A stretch of 23,286 bases of DNA from CAYYWV01 sp964475385 (GTDB lineage: Bacteria; Pseudomonadota; Alphaproteobacteria; JAAXGF01). The translations under genes and the position numbers were made by a program. The first letter of the stretch is position 1. Each line of letters opens with the position of its first letter. Under the pieces are notes generated by a model. It did no database searches. It saw nothing but the letters and a program-made list of their open reading frames with translations, and was not told the DNA's origin. This document shows positions 14,498 to 21,210 of this stretch, in pieces. The stretch spans positions 1-23,286 of the forward strand of contig CAYYWV010000038.1 in the NCBI GenBank assembly GCA_964475385.1. Direction: 5' to 3'.

Positions 14498-15508
14498 ATG
14501 AGAATTTGCATTATCGGCGCTGGTGCAATCGGCGGCTTGATCGGGGCGCGGCTCGCGCTGGCCGGCGAAGAGGTGACCCTGATCGACCAGGGCGCCCACC
14601 TCGCCGCTATTCAGAAAAACGGGCTCAAGCTCATAGAGGAGGACGGCGCCGAGCGCGTCGTCACGAACGCGGTGGCGACGGGCGACGTTTCAGAAGCGGG
14701 GCCGCAGGACATCGTGTTTCTTGCGGTCAAGGCCCACTACCTCGAATCGGTCGCCCCCAAGGTCTCCTCATTGCTGGGGCCTGAGACCATCATCGTCACC
14801 ACCCAGAACGGCATTCCGTGGTGGTACTTCCACAAGCACGGCGGTCCGTTCGAGGGCTATCGCTTTGATTCGCTCGATCCGAACGGCATCCTTGAGAAGA
14901 ACATCGACAGCGATCGAATCATCGGCTGCGTCGCCTATCCGGCGGCGGCCGTCGTCGAGCCCGGCGTGATCCGTCATGTCGAAGGCGATCGCTTCCCGGT
15001 GGGCGAGCTTGACGGCAGCCATACCGAGCGAATCCAGAGGCTTTACGATACCTTGGTCAACGCCGGCTTCCGGTCGCGGATTCTCGACGATATTCGGGCC
15101 GAGATCTGGCTCAAGGCGTGGGGCAACCTGTCGTTCAATCCGATCAGCGCGTTGACCCACGCGACGCTGCAAGAGATCTGCCGCTTCCCCGAGACCCGGA
15201 AGCTCGCCGCGACCATGATGCAAGAGGCCCAGGACATCGCCCACAAGCTCGGCATCACGTTCCGCCACACGATCGAGAAGCGGATCGCAGGCGCCGAGAG
15301 CGTGGGCGCGCACAAGACCTCGATGCTACAGGACGTGGAGCTCGGCCGCTCTCTCGAAGTGGAAGCGCTGATCGGCGCCGTGCTCGAACTTGGGCGTCTT
15401 ACGAAGACCCCCGCCCCGTCGATCGAAGCGATCTACGCCTGTGTGAAATTATTGAACAAAGTCATGCTGCTGGAAGGCGCCGGAATTCGGGTGAGCTCAG
15501 CGGCCTGA
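14498..15508 (+). CDS. Ketopantoate reductase family (PanE/ApbA-like) oxidoreductase
   Basis: This 336-residue NAD(P)-dependent enzyme has the N-terminal Rossmann motif IIGAGAIGGLIGARLALAG (residues 5-23), the middle LAVKAHYLESVAP and TTQNGIPWWYF, and a C-terminal helical domain with the family's catalytic lysine in EIWLKAWGNLSFNPISALT (K206). A strong AAGGAGGG Shine-Dalgarno precedes the ATG. The classical enzyme reduces 2-dehydropantoate to pantoate for CoA synthesis. This protein is longer than E. coli PanE (about 300 residues) and sits with an FAH-family gene rather than with panB/panC. That context suggests a catabolic 2-oxo-acid or 2-hydroxy-acid dehydrogenase role, so I leave the symbol blank. 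The stop is followed by a small hairpin before a convergent gene. Confidence 0.88.
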   Translation: MRICIIGAGAIGGLIGARLALAGEEVTLIDQGAHLAAIQKNGLKLIEEDGAERVVTNAVATGDVSEAGPQDIVFLAVKAHYLESVAPKVSSLLGPETIIVTTQNGIPWWYFHKHGGPFEGYRFDSLDPNGILEKNIDSDRIIGCVAYPAAAVVEPGVIRHVEGDRFPVGELDGSHTERIQRLYDTLVNAGFRSRILDDIRAEIWLKAWGNLSFNPISALTHATLQEICRFPETRKLAATMMQEAQDIAHKLGITFRHTIEKRIAGAESVGAHKTSMLQDVELGRSLEVEALIGAVLELGRLTKTPAPSIEAIYACVKLLNKVMLLEGAGIRVSSAA

Positions 15509-15527
15509 ACTGCGCGCGAAGGCGGCG

Positions 15528-15543
15528 GCCGGTTTCGTCCGGC
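15528..15543 (+). terminator. Possible weak terminator hairpin
   Basis: GCCGG-TTTCGT-CCGGC forms a 5-bp stem followed by GCTTT. It lies in the 39-nt gap between two convergent stop codons. The stem is short and the T-run only three bases, so termination is doubtful. Confidence 0.25.
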
Positions 15544-15547
15544 GCTT

Positions 15548-16066
15548 TCAGTGGGCGAGCAACGAGTCGATCTCATCCTGATCGAGGGTCGGCGCGCCAC
15601 CGTGGATAATGGCGCTCGCCACGTCGACCAGCTTCTGGAGCGCGCGGGTGGTCCGCTCCGCTTCATGCGCCGCGGCCGCCCGATCGCCCGTGGCGAGCGC
15701 CGCATCGATCCGCTCGATCCCCAAGGCGATCAGCCGATTCATGGTCGAGACCGTATCGTCGAACGGCGCGCGAAACTGCGGCGGCGCGTGCTCGTAGGCG
15801 AGAATTGCGAGCGCCTTATCCGAAAAGCCGCTCTCACGGAAATGCTCGGCATAGCCGCGAGGTTGCCATGCCTTACAGTCGTCAAGGCACTCCGGCATAT
15901 CGGGCACCATCTCAAGAAGCATGATGATCTCATTGAAATGGTTTAGATAATCTGTCGCCAGGAAGCTCTCTTCGTTGATGTTGGTGCCGGCGAGACGGGC
16001 GCGAATCGTCTCTTGGTCGGGGGCCGTTTCGGGAGACGCGGCGGTAGGGACGCAGGCTTCGGACAT
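15548..16066 (-). CDS. Uncharacterised 172-aa protein ending in a FliM-like EIDSLL peptide
   Basis: I do not recognise a named family. The protein is soluble and predicted mostly helical, with no signal or membrane segment. A conserved-looking core reads YLNHFNEIIMLLEMVPDMPE, then CKAWQPRGYAEHFRESGF and APPQFRAPFDDTVSTMNRLI. The C-terminal 13 residues, TLDQDEIDSLLAH, closely resemble the N-terminal peptide of FliM (LSQDEIDALL), the helix that docks phosphorylated CheY. A soluble helical domain with such a tail would fit a CheY-binding or receiver-associated accessory protein. This is inference from one motif. The adjacent PilZ gene, transcribed divergently, keeps a signalling or motility role plausible, but no che or fli gene is in the window. 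The start at ATG 16066 (MSEACVPTAAS) is the one adopted; the next in-frame ATG would remove the helical start. Confidence 0.75.
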   Translation of the reverse strand: MSEACVPTAASPETAPDQETIRARLAGTNINEESFLATDYLNHFNEIIMLLEMVPDMPECLDDCKAWQPRGYAEHFRESGFSDKALAILAYEHAPPQFRAPFDDTVSTMNRLIALGIERIDAALATGDRAAAAHEAERTTRALQKLVDVASAIIHGGAPTLDQDEIDSLLAH

Positions 16067-16132
16067 GATTCGGCGGACATCCGGTCGATTGCACAGGGGC
16101 CGGCAAACGGCTGTCGGAGCCGGTGAAACTCA

Positions 16133-16147
16133 GTTTTCCCCGAAAAC
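16133..16147. repeat. 15-bp perfect inverted repeat between divergent genes
   Basis: GTTTTC-CCC-GAAAAC is perfectly symmetrical and stands out from the GC-rich surroundings. It lies about 70 bp upstream of the EIDSLL gene and 140 bp upstream of the PilZ gene, a reasonable place for an operator serving one or both. Confidence 0.45.
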
Positions 16148-16286
16148 CTTGCCGTGAGGTTAGCGCGCGGACAGTCCATCCCGGTTCGTGAGGCCGCCGG
16201 CTTAATCGTTTTGCAATGATCGCGGCCTATGCTCGCCCCGGCACGCGCGCCATCTCCGTGTCCCGCGCGCGGCAAAGCGTGAAGAC

Positions 16287-16703
16287 GTGAGCGTGCAGAA
16301 CAGGCCCCAGTCGTTCTCGAAAGCGAAGGACCAGCGCCGTTTTCGGCGCCGGGCGACCCTTTTTTCAGGCACGATCATCGATGCTAAACGCGCCGTCGAT
16401 GTAGTGGTGCTCGACGTCTCGGTCAACGGCGCCAAGCTCCGCGTGCCCGAGGCGTTCACTTGCAACCGCTACGTGGTCCTGCGGATCGAACGCTTGGGGC
16501 AGTTCGCCGCGCGCGTGGTCTGGAAGCGCGACAACCGGCTCGGGCTTCAGTTCACCGAACCGCCCGAGAAGGTCGCGAAAAGGCTGCCGAGCTCATTCGC
16601 GGCCCGGCTCGCCCCCCCTGTCGGCGAAGGCGCGGACTCTCCGAGGATCGAGAGCGGCTCCAACCCGACAGCGGTGGAAGCGGCCGATGACGGCGGGAAC
16701 TAA
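16287..16703 (+). CDS. PilZ-domain protein (predicted c-di-GMP receptor)
   Basis: PilZ domains bind the second messenger cyclic-di-GMP and change partner binding, often in motility or envelope processes. In this 138-residue protein the binding signature is present: the arginine motif DQRRFRRRATLFSG (RxxxR, about residues 16-23) followed by the strand motif VLDVSVNGAKLRVP ((D/N)xSxxG). A beta-barrel continuation (YVVLRIERLGQFAARVVW, NRLGLQFTEP) completes the roughly 95-residue domain. The C-terminal 40 residues are Pro/Ser/Gly-rich and probably disordered. The start is uncertain: GTG 16287 has no clear Shine-Dalgarno, and another in-frame GTG lies two codons downstream. Two small genes follow at 49 and 52 nt on the same strand and may share its transcript. 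Confidence 0.85.
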   Translation: MSVQNRPQSFSKAKDQRRFRRRATLFSGTIIDAKRAVDVVVLDVSVNGAKLRVPEAFTCNRYVVLRIERLGQFAARVVWKRDNRLGLQFTEPPEKVAKRLPSSFAARLAPPVGEGADSPRIESGSNPTAVEAADDGGN

Positions 16704-16752
16704 GCCCGAGGACGCGAGCTCTCAAACGACAGCGATTATGTAGGAATGAACA

Positions 16753-16986
16753 ATGGCCAATGGAAACACAGCGGTTGCGTCGATCACCTTTAACGATAAC
16801 CGCAGCGTCAGCCTCGACATCGAGAAGGTCTCCCGAATCGAGGCCGGCCAGCCCATAGACGCGGGCGACGGCGCCCACTGGTTTGTCGAGCTCTTGATCC
16901 GCACCGCAGCGGGAACCGTGGCGTTGCAGCTTCTTGCCGATAACCCTGAAAAGCTTCACGTTCACAGCTACGGGAGCGAGGAGTAA
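16753..16986 (+). CDS. Small hypothetical protein (77 aa), beta-rich
   Basis: The product is 77 residues, beginning MANGNTAVASITFNDNRSVS and ending HVHSYGSEE. Alternating hydrophobic strands separated by short turns (SLDIEKVSRIEAG, HWFVELLIRTAAG, TVALQLLADN) suggest a small beta-sheet or barrel. No family is recognised with confidence. Coding is supported by a GGAATGAACA ribosome-binding region before the ATG, normal codon use, and a position between the PilZ gene and another small gene in the same direction with short gaps. No signal peptide, cysteine or membrane segment is present. Confidence 0.6.
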   Translation: MANGNTAVASITFNDNRSVSLDIEKVSRIEAGQPIDAGDGAHWFVELLIRTAAGTVALQLLADNPEKLHVHSYGSEE

Positions 16987-17038
16987 CTCCGAGCCGTCCA
17001 GTCCATCACCTGAAAGTCAGATCCAGGAAGAAAGAAAC

Positions 17039-17308
17039 ATGCTTTACGGAAACAGGCCGGGGCCACAAAAGGACAAGACCGAGGTCGAGGTCACCTTCAT
17101 CAACGGCGCCAAGATGCGCGGCTATTTCTATGTGGCCCACGGCCAACGTGTCGCCGACATGTTAAACGACAGCCGCGTCTTCATCCCCTTCCAGGATATC
17201 GGCCATGCAATCCGCTTGCTCAGCAAGGCCAACATCATCGACGTCAAGCCTACTCAGCAGGGTACGAATCAGCACAAGAGCGAGAGCTTGAAGGCGTTTG
17301 TAAGCTGA
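17039..17308 (+). CDS. Small conserved-looking protein (89 aa), DUF6812-like
   Basis: The product is 89 residues. Its core reads VEVTFINGAKMRGYFYVAHG, then QRVADMLNDSRVFIPFQDIG and AIRLLSKANIIDVKP. The pattern of a strand, a G-x-(F/Y) turn, R-x-x-D-x-L-N and F-I-P-F is one I associate with the DUF6812 group, whose function is unknown; I hold that name loosely. The fold is probably a small SH3/Sm-like beta-barrel. I chose ATG 17039 because AGGAAGAAAG lies just upstream; a longer frame from 16934 overlaps the previous gene. It is the third gene of the PilZ cluster, which makes a signalling-associated role possible but not shown. Confidence 0.65.
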   Translation: MLYGNRPGPQKDKTEVEVTFINGAKMRGYFYVAHGQRVADMLNDSRVFIPFQDIGHAIRLLSKANIIDVKPTQQGTNQHKSESLKAFVS

Positions 17309-17343
17309 ACGCCGCAAGGCGCTCGAGGCGGCGCAAAGCGCGC

Positions 17344-17514
17344 TTAGCCGTCTTCGGCTGGCGCGCTTTCTTCGAGATAGCCCTCAGCGACCAAGAATTC
17401 GACCAGAAGCTTTTCCACCAGCGACGCCAACGAACGGTGGTCGGCGGCGGCGGCGCGCTGGGCCGCGGCCTTTACTTGGGGAGAAACGCGCAGGGCGATC
17501 GTTGCTGTTCTCAT
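17344..17514 (-). CDS. Ribbon-helix-helix (CopG/Arc-type) DNA-binding protein
   Basis: This 56-residue protein has the RHH plan. A short strand, TATIALRVSPQVK, would insert into the DNA major groove as a dimer, followed by two helices (VKAAAQRAAAADHRSLASLV and VEKLLVEFLVAEGYL). The DNA-contacting strand shows alternating polar side chains as in Arc, MetJ and CopG. The ATG at 17514 has a GAAAG-type purine run upstream; an in-frame TTG at 17535 would add seven Lys-rich residues but is less likely. No toxin gene lies downstream on the same strand, so a toxin-antitoxin module is not supported. The upstream AT-rich region contains AACTA/TAGTT repeats, suggesting autoregulation and perhaps control of the divergent one-TM peptide. 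Confidence 0.72.
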   Translation of the reverse strand: MRTATIALRVSPQVKAAAQRAAAADHRSLASLVEKLLVEFLVAEGYLEESAPAEDG

Positions 17515-17526
17515 CTTTTCTTTCTT

Positions 17527-17557
17527 TAGTTTCAACTACTTGAAGGTTATTATTGAC
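17527..17557. promoter_or_regulatory. Candidate operator: TAGTT / AACTA repeats upstream of the RHH gene
   Basis: TAGTT-TC-AACTA (17527-17538) is an inverted repeat, and a further CAACTA copy lies at 17552-17557, giving two CAACTA direct copies 19 bp apart. RHH proteins usually bind short repeats of this kind beside their own gene. The surrounding 70 bp is markedly AT-rich compared with the rest of the window, which fits a promoter. Confidence 0.4.
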
Positions 17558-17609
17558 TATACAACTAAGAATGTTAAACAATTGCTAACATCCGTCGACA
17601 TGACGGGTC

Positions 17610-17819
17610 ATGTCCGGGCAGAGCCGCACGATGACCGCAACCGAGCTGGACCAGGCGTCCCCGCCCTCCTCCGTGTCCACGCCTTTCATTCCCGCCCCCT
17701 CCGTCACCTCGCGTGATGTCAAACGCTTGCCTTTGCGAATCGCGGTGACGATCTGGATCGCGGCCTCGCTCATGGGCTGGGCGCTGATCCTCGCGCCGCT
17801 CTATTTCCTCTTCGGCTGA
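17610..17819 (+). CDS. Small tail-anchored membrane protein (69 aa), hypothetical
   Basis: A hydrophilic N-terminal half rich in Ser, Pro and Thr is followed by one membrane helix near the C-terminus (LRIAVTIWIAASLMGWALIL, then APLYFLFG). This is a tail-anchored arrangement with the N-terminus probably cytoplasmic. The start may be ATG 17610 or ATG 17631 (MTATELDQ); neither has a strong Shine-Dalgarno. The last 19 bases overlap the end of the convergent ureohydrolase gene. Family and function are unknown. It is divergent from the RHH regulator, so that protein may control it. Confidence 0.55.
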   Translation: MSGQSRTMTATELDQASPPSSVSTPFIPAPSVTSRDVKRLPLRIAVTIWIAASLMGWALILAPLYFLFG

Positions 17820-18775
17820 GTCGCGTCCGCCTGCTGACGGACGATCAGGCCGATCGCATTACAAACGATGCGCGCTGCGGTGAGCGCCGCCAACCCTTGA
17901 GGGTCGGCCGCAGGCATGAATTCGACGATATCGAAGCAGGCGATTCGGGTCTTGGCCGCGATCCCGTGCAAGAGCTCGACCACCTGCCAGTAGCCGAGGC
18001 CACCCGGCGCCGGGCCGATGACCGCCGGCATGATCGCTGGATCGAGCCCGTCGCAGTCGAGGGTGAAGAGCACCGGAGCGTCCGCCGGCACGCAGTCGAG
18101 CACAGGGCCGATTCCGCGCCGGGCGATGTCGCGCGCGAGGAAGAAGTCGACGCCCCAGGCTCGGGCGTCGGCGTAATCGCCCGGCCGGGCGCTGCCGATC
18201 CCCCGCGCGCCCACTTGAATGATGCGCTTGATCCACGGCATCTCGGAGGCCCGGCGCATGGTGCTCGACAGCCCCATCCGTTCGCCGTCCACCGCGTCGC
18301 GCCAATCGATGTGGGCGTCGATCTGCACCACCGTGTATGGGCCGCCGTTCTCGAACGCCTGAAACACGGGGATCGGGATCGAATCGTCGCCGCCAAGCAC
18401 GACCGGCACGGCGCCTGCGTTCAGGATCTTTCGGACCGTGTTCGCGATGCGGGCCCGGTTGGCGGCGAAATCGGCTTCGTCCCAGGGTAGATCGCCGACA
18501 TCGACGACACGGGCCTCGGGAGCGCTCTGGAATGGGCCGCCGAGGTCGAAATCCTGATGCGTGCGGCTGGCGGCGTAACCGGCGACCGCGCGGCGAATCG
18601 CCCGGGGCGCTTCGGCGCAGTAAGCGCCGACCGAGCGGTAGGGCGTCGCCGCAGGAATGCCAACGACCGCAACGTCGGCTGCAAGCCCCGCCAGATCGCC
18701 GCAGGGCGGAAACCCCATGAACGTGGCGATCTCGCCTGCGCTGCCGAACATCTTGCCGATGGTGGCGTCGCTCAC
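17801..18775 (-). CDS. Agmatinase/arginase-family ureohydrolase with GGDDS in place of GGDHS
   Basis: These manganese enzymes hydrolyse guanidino or ureido compounds (agmatine, arginine, guanidinobutyrate), releasing urea or a related product. I chose GTG 18775 because AAGGGGGAGG lies just upstream and the product starts MSDATIGKMFG; the frame stays open to a GTG at 18856. In the 324-residue form the metal ligands are D153, H155 and D157 (DAHIDWRD) and D240 and D242 (TLDCDGLDPAIMP), with DIVEFMP (E285) near the end. The position of the first metal-binding histidine (GGDHS in arginase and agmatinase) is D131 here (VVLGGDDSIPIP). I have a memory of similar GGDDS proteins annotated as agmatinase in alphaproteobacteria, so this is probably a subfamily with a different substrate or metal geometry. 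The substrate is unknown. Confidence 0.88.
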   Translation of the reverse strand: MSDATIGKMFGSAGEIATFMGFPPCGDLAGLAADVAVVGIPAATPYRSVGAYCAEAPRAIRRAVAGYAASRTHQDFDLGGPFQSAPEARVVDVGDLPWDEADFAANRARIANTVRKILNAGAVPVVLGGDDSIPIPVFQAFENGGPYTVVQIDAHIDWRDAVDGERMGLSSTMRRASEMPWIKRIIQVGARGIGSARPGDYADARAWGVDFFLARDIARRGIGPVLDCVPADAPVLFTLDCDGLDPAIMPAVIGPAPGGLGYWQVVELLHGIAAKTRIACFDIVEFMPAADPQGLAALTAARIVCNAIGLIVRQQADATQPKRK

Positions 18776-18939
18776 CCTGCCTCCCCCTTGGATGACCCAC
18801 CGCGCGGAGCCCCCGCCGGGCTTGCTCATACTAGCGACGGCCAAGCCCTTGTCCACCCACTAAGAATCGGCCCGCGGCGACCCTTCCGGCCGTTTCCTTC
18901 CCTATCCCCCCATCTCCTTGAGTGCTATGCTGCCGCGCG

Positions 18940-20241
18940 ATGGTGTCGGCTGATTTCCTCGCCTCCGACGAGATCGAGGCGCTGCAAGAGGAACGATGGC
19001 GCGCCCAGGCCGCCTTCGTTGCAAGGCGCTCGCCCTTTTTCCAACGTCTGTGGGGCGGTGCGGCGCCGCCCGACAGCCTTGCCGGCCTTGCGGACCTGCC
19101 CTTCTGCGACAAGGCGATGCTGCGCGAGAGCCAGGCGCGCCATCCCCCCTTCGGCGACTATCTCGCGATCGCGCCCGAGCGGGTGAACCGCGTTCACCGC
19201 ACTTCGGGCACCACCGGGCAGGCGATGAACCTTGCGCTGACCGAGGCCGACGCGCGCCAGACCGCGCTGGTCGGCGCGCGCGCCCAGCGGGCCTCGGGGC
19301 TCGGCCCCGGCCATCGCGTGGTCCACTGCCTCAACTACCGGCTCTGGATCGGCGGCTACACCGACCACGCGAGCCTGGAAGCGACCGGGGCCGCGGTCGT
19401 CCCCTTCGGCGTCGGCGCGAGCGAGCAGCTCGTTCGCGCCATCCGCGAGCTCGCGATCACCGCGATCTCGTGCACGCCCTCCTACCCCGCGGTGCTCGAG
19501 CGGGTCATCGCCGAGTCCTTTCCCGGGCTCGCGCCGCGCGATCTCGGCCTCAAGCTCGGGCTGTTCGGCGGCGAGGCGGGGCTCGACGATCCCAACTTCC
19601 GGGCCCGGCTCGAAGAGACCTGGGGCTTCAAGGCGCGCAACGCGAACTACGGGGTCTCCGACGTCTTCTGCAACTTCGCCGGCCAGTGCGAAACGAACAA
19701 CGATCTCCACTTCGTCGCCCTCGACGCGCTGTTCCCCGAGCTGGCGGAGCCCGGCGGCGCGGCGCCGCGCCCCTGGCGCGAGGGCGAGGAAGGTGAGCTC
19801 GTGCTCACCCACCTCGCGCGCGAGGCCCAGCCTCTGGTGCGCTTCCGCACCGGCGACATCGTGGTTCTCACGGGCCTCGGCCCTTGCGCCTGCGGGCGGA
19901 CCGCGCCGCGCTTCCGGGTCATCGGGCGGGTCGACGACATGGTGGTGGTGCGCGGGGTCAACGTCTTCCCGACCGCGGTGGCCGCGGTGGTCAACGGCTT
20001 TTCCGGCCTATCGGGCGAGTGGCGCGTGGTTCTCGACGGGCCGGGGCCGCACCACGTCCTGCCGCTCGAGGTCGAGGCCGCGAAGGACAGCGCCGAAGGC
20101 GGCGCGCCGACGCCCGAGGCCGTCGCCGCGGCGATCAAGCGCGCCATCGGCGCAAGCGCGCGGGTGACGATCCTTCCTCCCGGAAGCCTGCCCCGCAGCG
20201 AGGGCAAGACCCGACGGGTCATTCGAAAGGACAAGCCATGA
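18940..20241 (+). CDS. Phenylacetate-CoA ligase (PaaK)-like AMP-forming acyl-CoA ligase
   Basis: Enzymes of this ANL-superfamily branch activate an aryl or acyl carboxylate with ATP and CoA. The 433-residue product shows the P-loop-like RVHRTSGTTGQAMNL (about residues 84-98), LGLFGGEAGLDD, NANYGVSDVF (the PaaK YG(L/V)S(E/D) motif), LVRFRTGDIVVL, CACGRTAPRFRVIGRVDDMV, VVRGVNVFPTAV, and the catalytic-lysine region PRSEGKTRRV. These match PaaK closely. I chose ATG 18940; GTG 18922 and GTG 18943 are alternatives, and none has a strong Shine-Dalgarno. Its stop overlaps the start of an enoyl-CoA hydratase gene (ATGA), and a PaaI-like thioesterase follows. No paaABCDE epoxidase genes are visible, so the substrate may be another aromatic or acyl acid. 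Confidence 0.88.
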   Translation: MVSADFLASDEIEALQEERWRAQAAFVARRSPFFQRLWGGAAPPDSLAGLADLPFCDKAMLRESQARHPPFGDYLAIAPERVNRVHRTSGTTGQAMNLALTEADARQTALVGARAQRASGLGPGHRVVHCLNYRLWIGGYTDHASLEATGAAVVPFGVGASEQLVRAIRELAITAISCTPSYPAVLERVIAESFPGLAPRDLGLKLGLFGGEAGLDDPNFRARLEETWGFKARNANYGVSDVFCNFAGQCETNNDLHFVALDALFPELAEPGGAAPRPWREGEEGELVLTHLAREAQPLVRFRTGDIVVLTGLGPCACGRTAPRFRVIGRVDDMVVVRGVNVFPTAVAAVVNGFSGLSGEWRVVLDGPGPHHVLPLEVEAAKDSAEGGAPTPEAVAAAIKRAIGASARVTILPPGSLPRSEGKTRRVIRKDKP

Positions 20242-20993
20242 GCGAAGCGGTGCTTACGCGGTGCGACAACGGCGTCCGCACCATCACCCTCAACCGGCCC
20301 GAACGCTTGAACGCGATCGACGATGCGCTGCTCGAAGCTTTCGAAGCGGCGCTTGCCGAGGCCAACGCCGACCCCGAGACCCGGGTCGTGATCCTCGAGG
20401 GCGCGGGGCGCGCCTTCTGCGCCGGCGACGACCTCAAGGCGTTCCAGGCCCGGCGCTGGACCGAGGCCGAGGCCCGCGCCCACATCGAGGCGATCCAGCG
20501 CATCACCCGCGCGATCGTCCTCGGCGACAAGGTCGTCGTGGGCGCGATTCACGGCTGGGCGGTGGGCGGCGGGCTCGAATGGGCGATCAACTGCGATCTG
20601 CCGATCTGGGCCGAGACCGCGCGCGGCTTCTTCCCCGAGATCGGGCTCGGCCTGTTCGTGACCGGGGCGGTGACCGCGCTCTTGCCGCGCATGGTCGGGA
20701 TTCACAAGGCGCGCGAGCTGATCCTTCTGGGCGAGCGCTTCGACGGCCGCCAGGCGGCGGACTGGGGGCTCGCCTGGCGGACGGTGGCCGAGGCGCGCCT
20801 GCGCGACGAGGCCCGCGCGGTCGCCGCGCGGATCGCAAACCTCCCGCCCGCACAGGTCCGCGATCTCAAGCGCGCGCTCGCCCGCGCGGGCGGCCTCGAC
20901 ATCGAGGGCGCAATGGCGCTGGAGACGGACGCGACAGTCGCCGCCTTCACCGATCCGGCGGCGGCCGAGCGGATCGCGGGTTTCGGACGGTAA
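20238..20993 (+). CDS. Enoyl-CoA hydratase/isomerase family protein
   Basis: This 251-residue crotonase-fold enzyme is translationally coupled to the ligase gene by an ATGA overlap. Motifs: TLNRPERLNAIDDALL near the N-terminus; the first oxyanion-hole segment GRAFCAGDDLKAF (A62-G63); the second AIHGWAVGGGLEWA (around G110). Two glutamates at the positions of the classical hydratase pair are present: E114 (GGGLEWA) and E134 (FFPEIGLGLF). Having both favours reversible hydration of 2-enoyl-CoA over a pure isomerase. It probably acts on the CoA ester made by the upstream ligase. The length is normal and no signal or membrane segment is present. The exact substrate is unknown. Confidence 0.9.
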   Translation: MSEAVLTRCDNGVRTITLNRPERLNAIDDALLEAFEAALAEANADPETRVVILEGAGRAFCAGDDLKAFQARRWTEAEARAHIEAIQRITRAIVLGDKVVVGAIHGWAVGGGLEWAINCDLPIWAETARGFFPEIGLGLFVTGAVTALLPRMVGIHKARELILLGERFDGRQAADWGLAWRTVAEARLRDEARAVAARIANLPPAQVRDLKRALARAGGLDIEGAMALETDATVAAFTDPAAAERIAGFGR

Positions 20994-21167
20994 ACCATGA
21001 CGCGTTCGAGTCGGCGCCGCAGGATCGATTCACACGAAAAACGCTGCGCCCCAAGCGGCGAGCGAAACGCACCCTCGCGTCGATCTCAAAAGGACGAAAC
21101 CCGCCCGGAATCCGGCGCCTTGCCCCTTCTCGAATCGCGCCAATCCGACGGCGAAAGCGCCGCCAGT

Positions 21168-21193
21168 CGCATTCTTGAACCGCATTCTTGAAC
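21168..21193 (+). repeat. Tandem 13-bp duplication upstream of the PaaI-like gene
   Basis: CGCATTCTTGAAC occurs twice head to tail (21168-21180 and 21181-21193), 17 bases before the thioesterase ATG. It looks like a recent slippage duplication within the 217-nt gap after the hydratase gene. No other feature was seen in that gap. Confidence 0.85.
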
Positions 21194-21210
21194 ACCGGAC
21201 TCAGCGGCCC

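Noticed and set aside
17344..17819. Toxin-antitoxin module built on the RHH protein
   Set aside because: No toxin-like gene lies next to it on the same strand, and the divergent peptide has no toxin-family motif.
18776..18939. Promoters between the ureohydrolase and ligase genes
   Set aside because: No -35/-10 pair with acceptable spacing was found by eye on either strand.
20997..21191. 64-codon frame after the enoyl-CoA hydratase gene
   Set aside because: It is an Arg/Ser-rich product with no good start signal, and it runs into the 13-bp tandem duplication.
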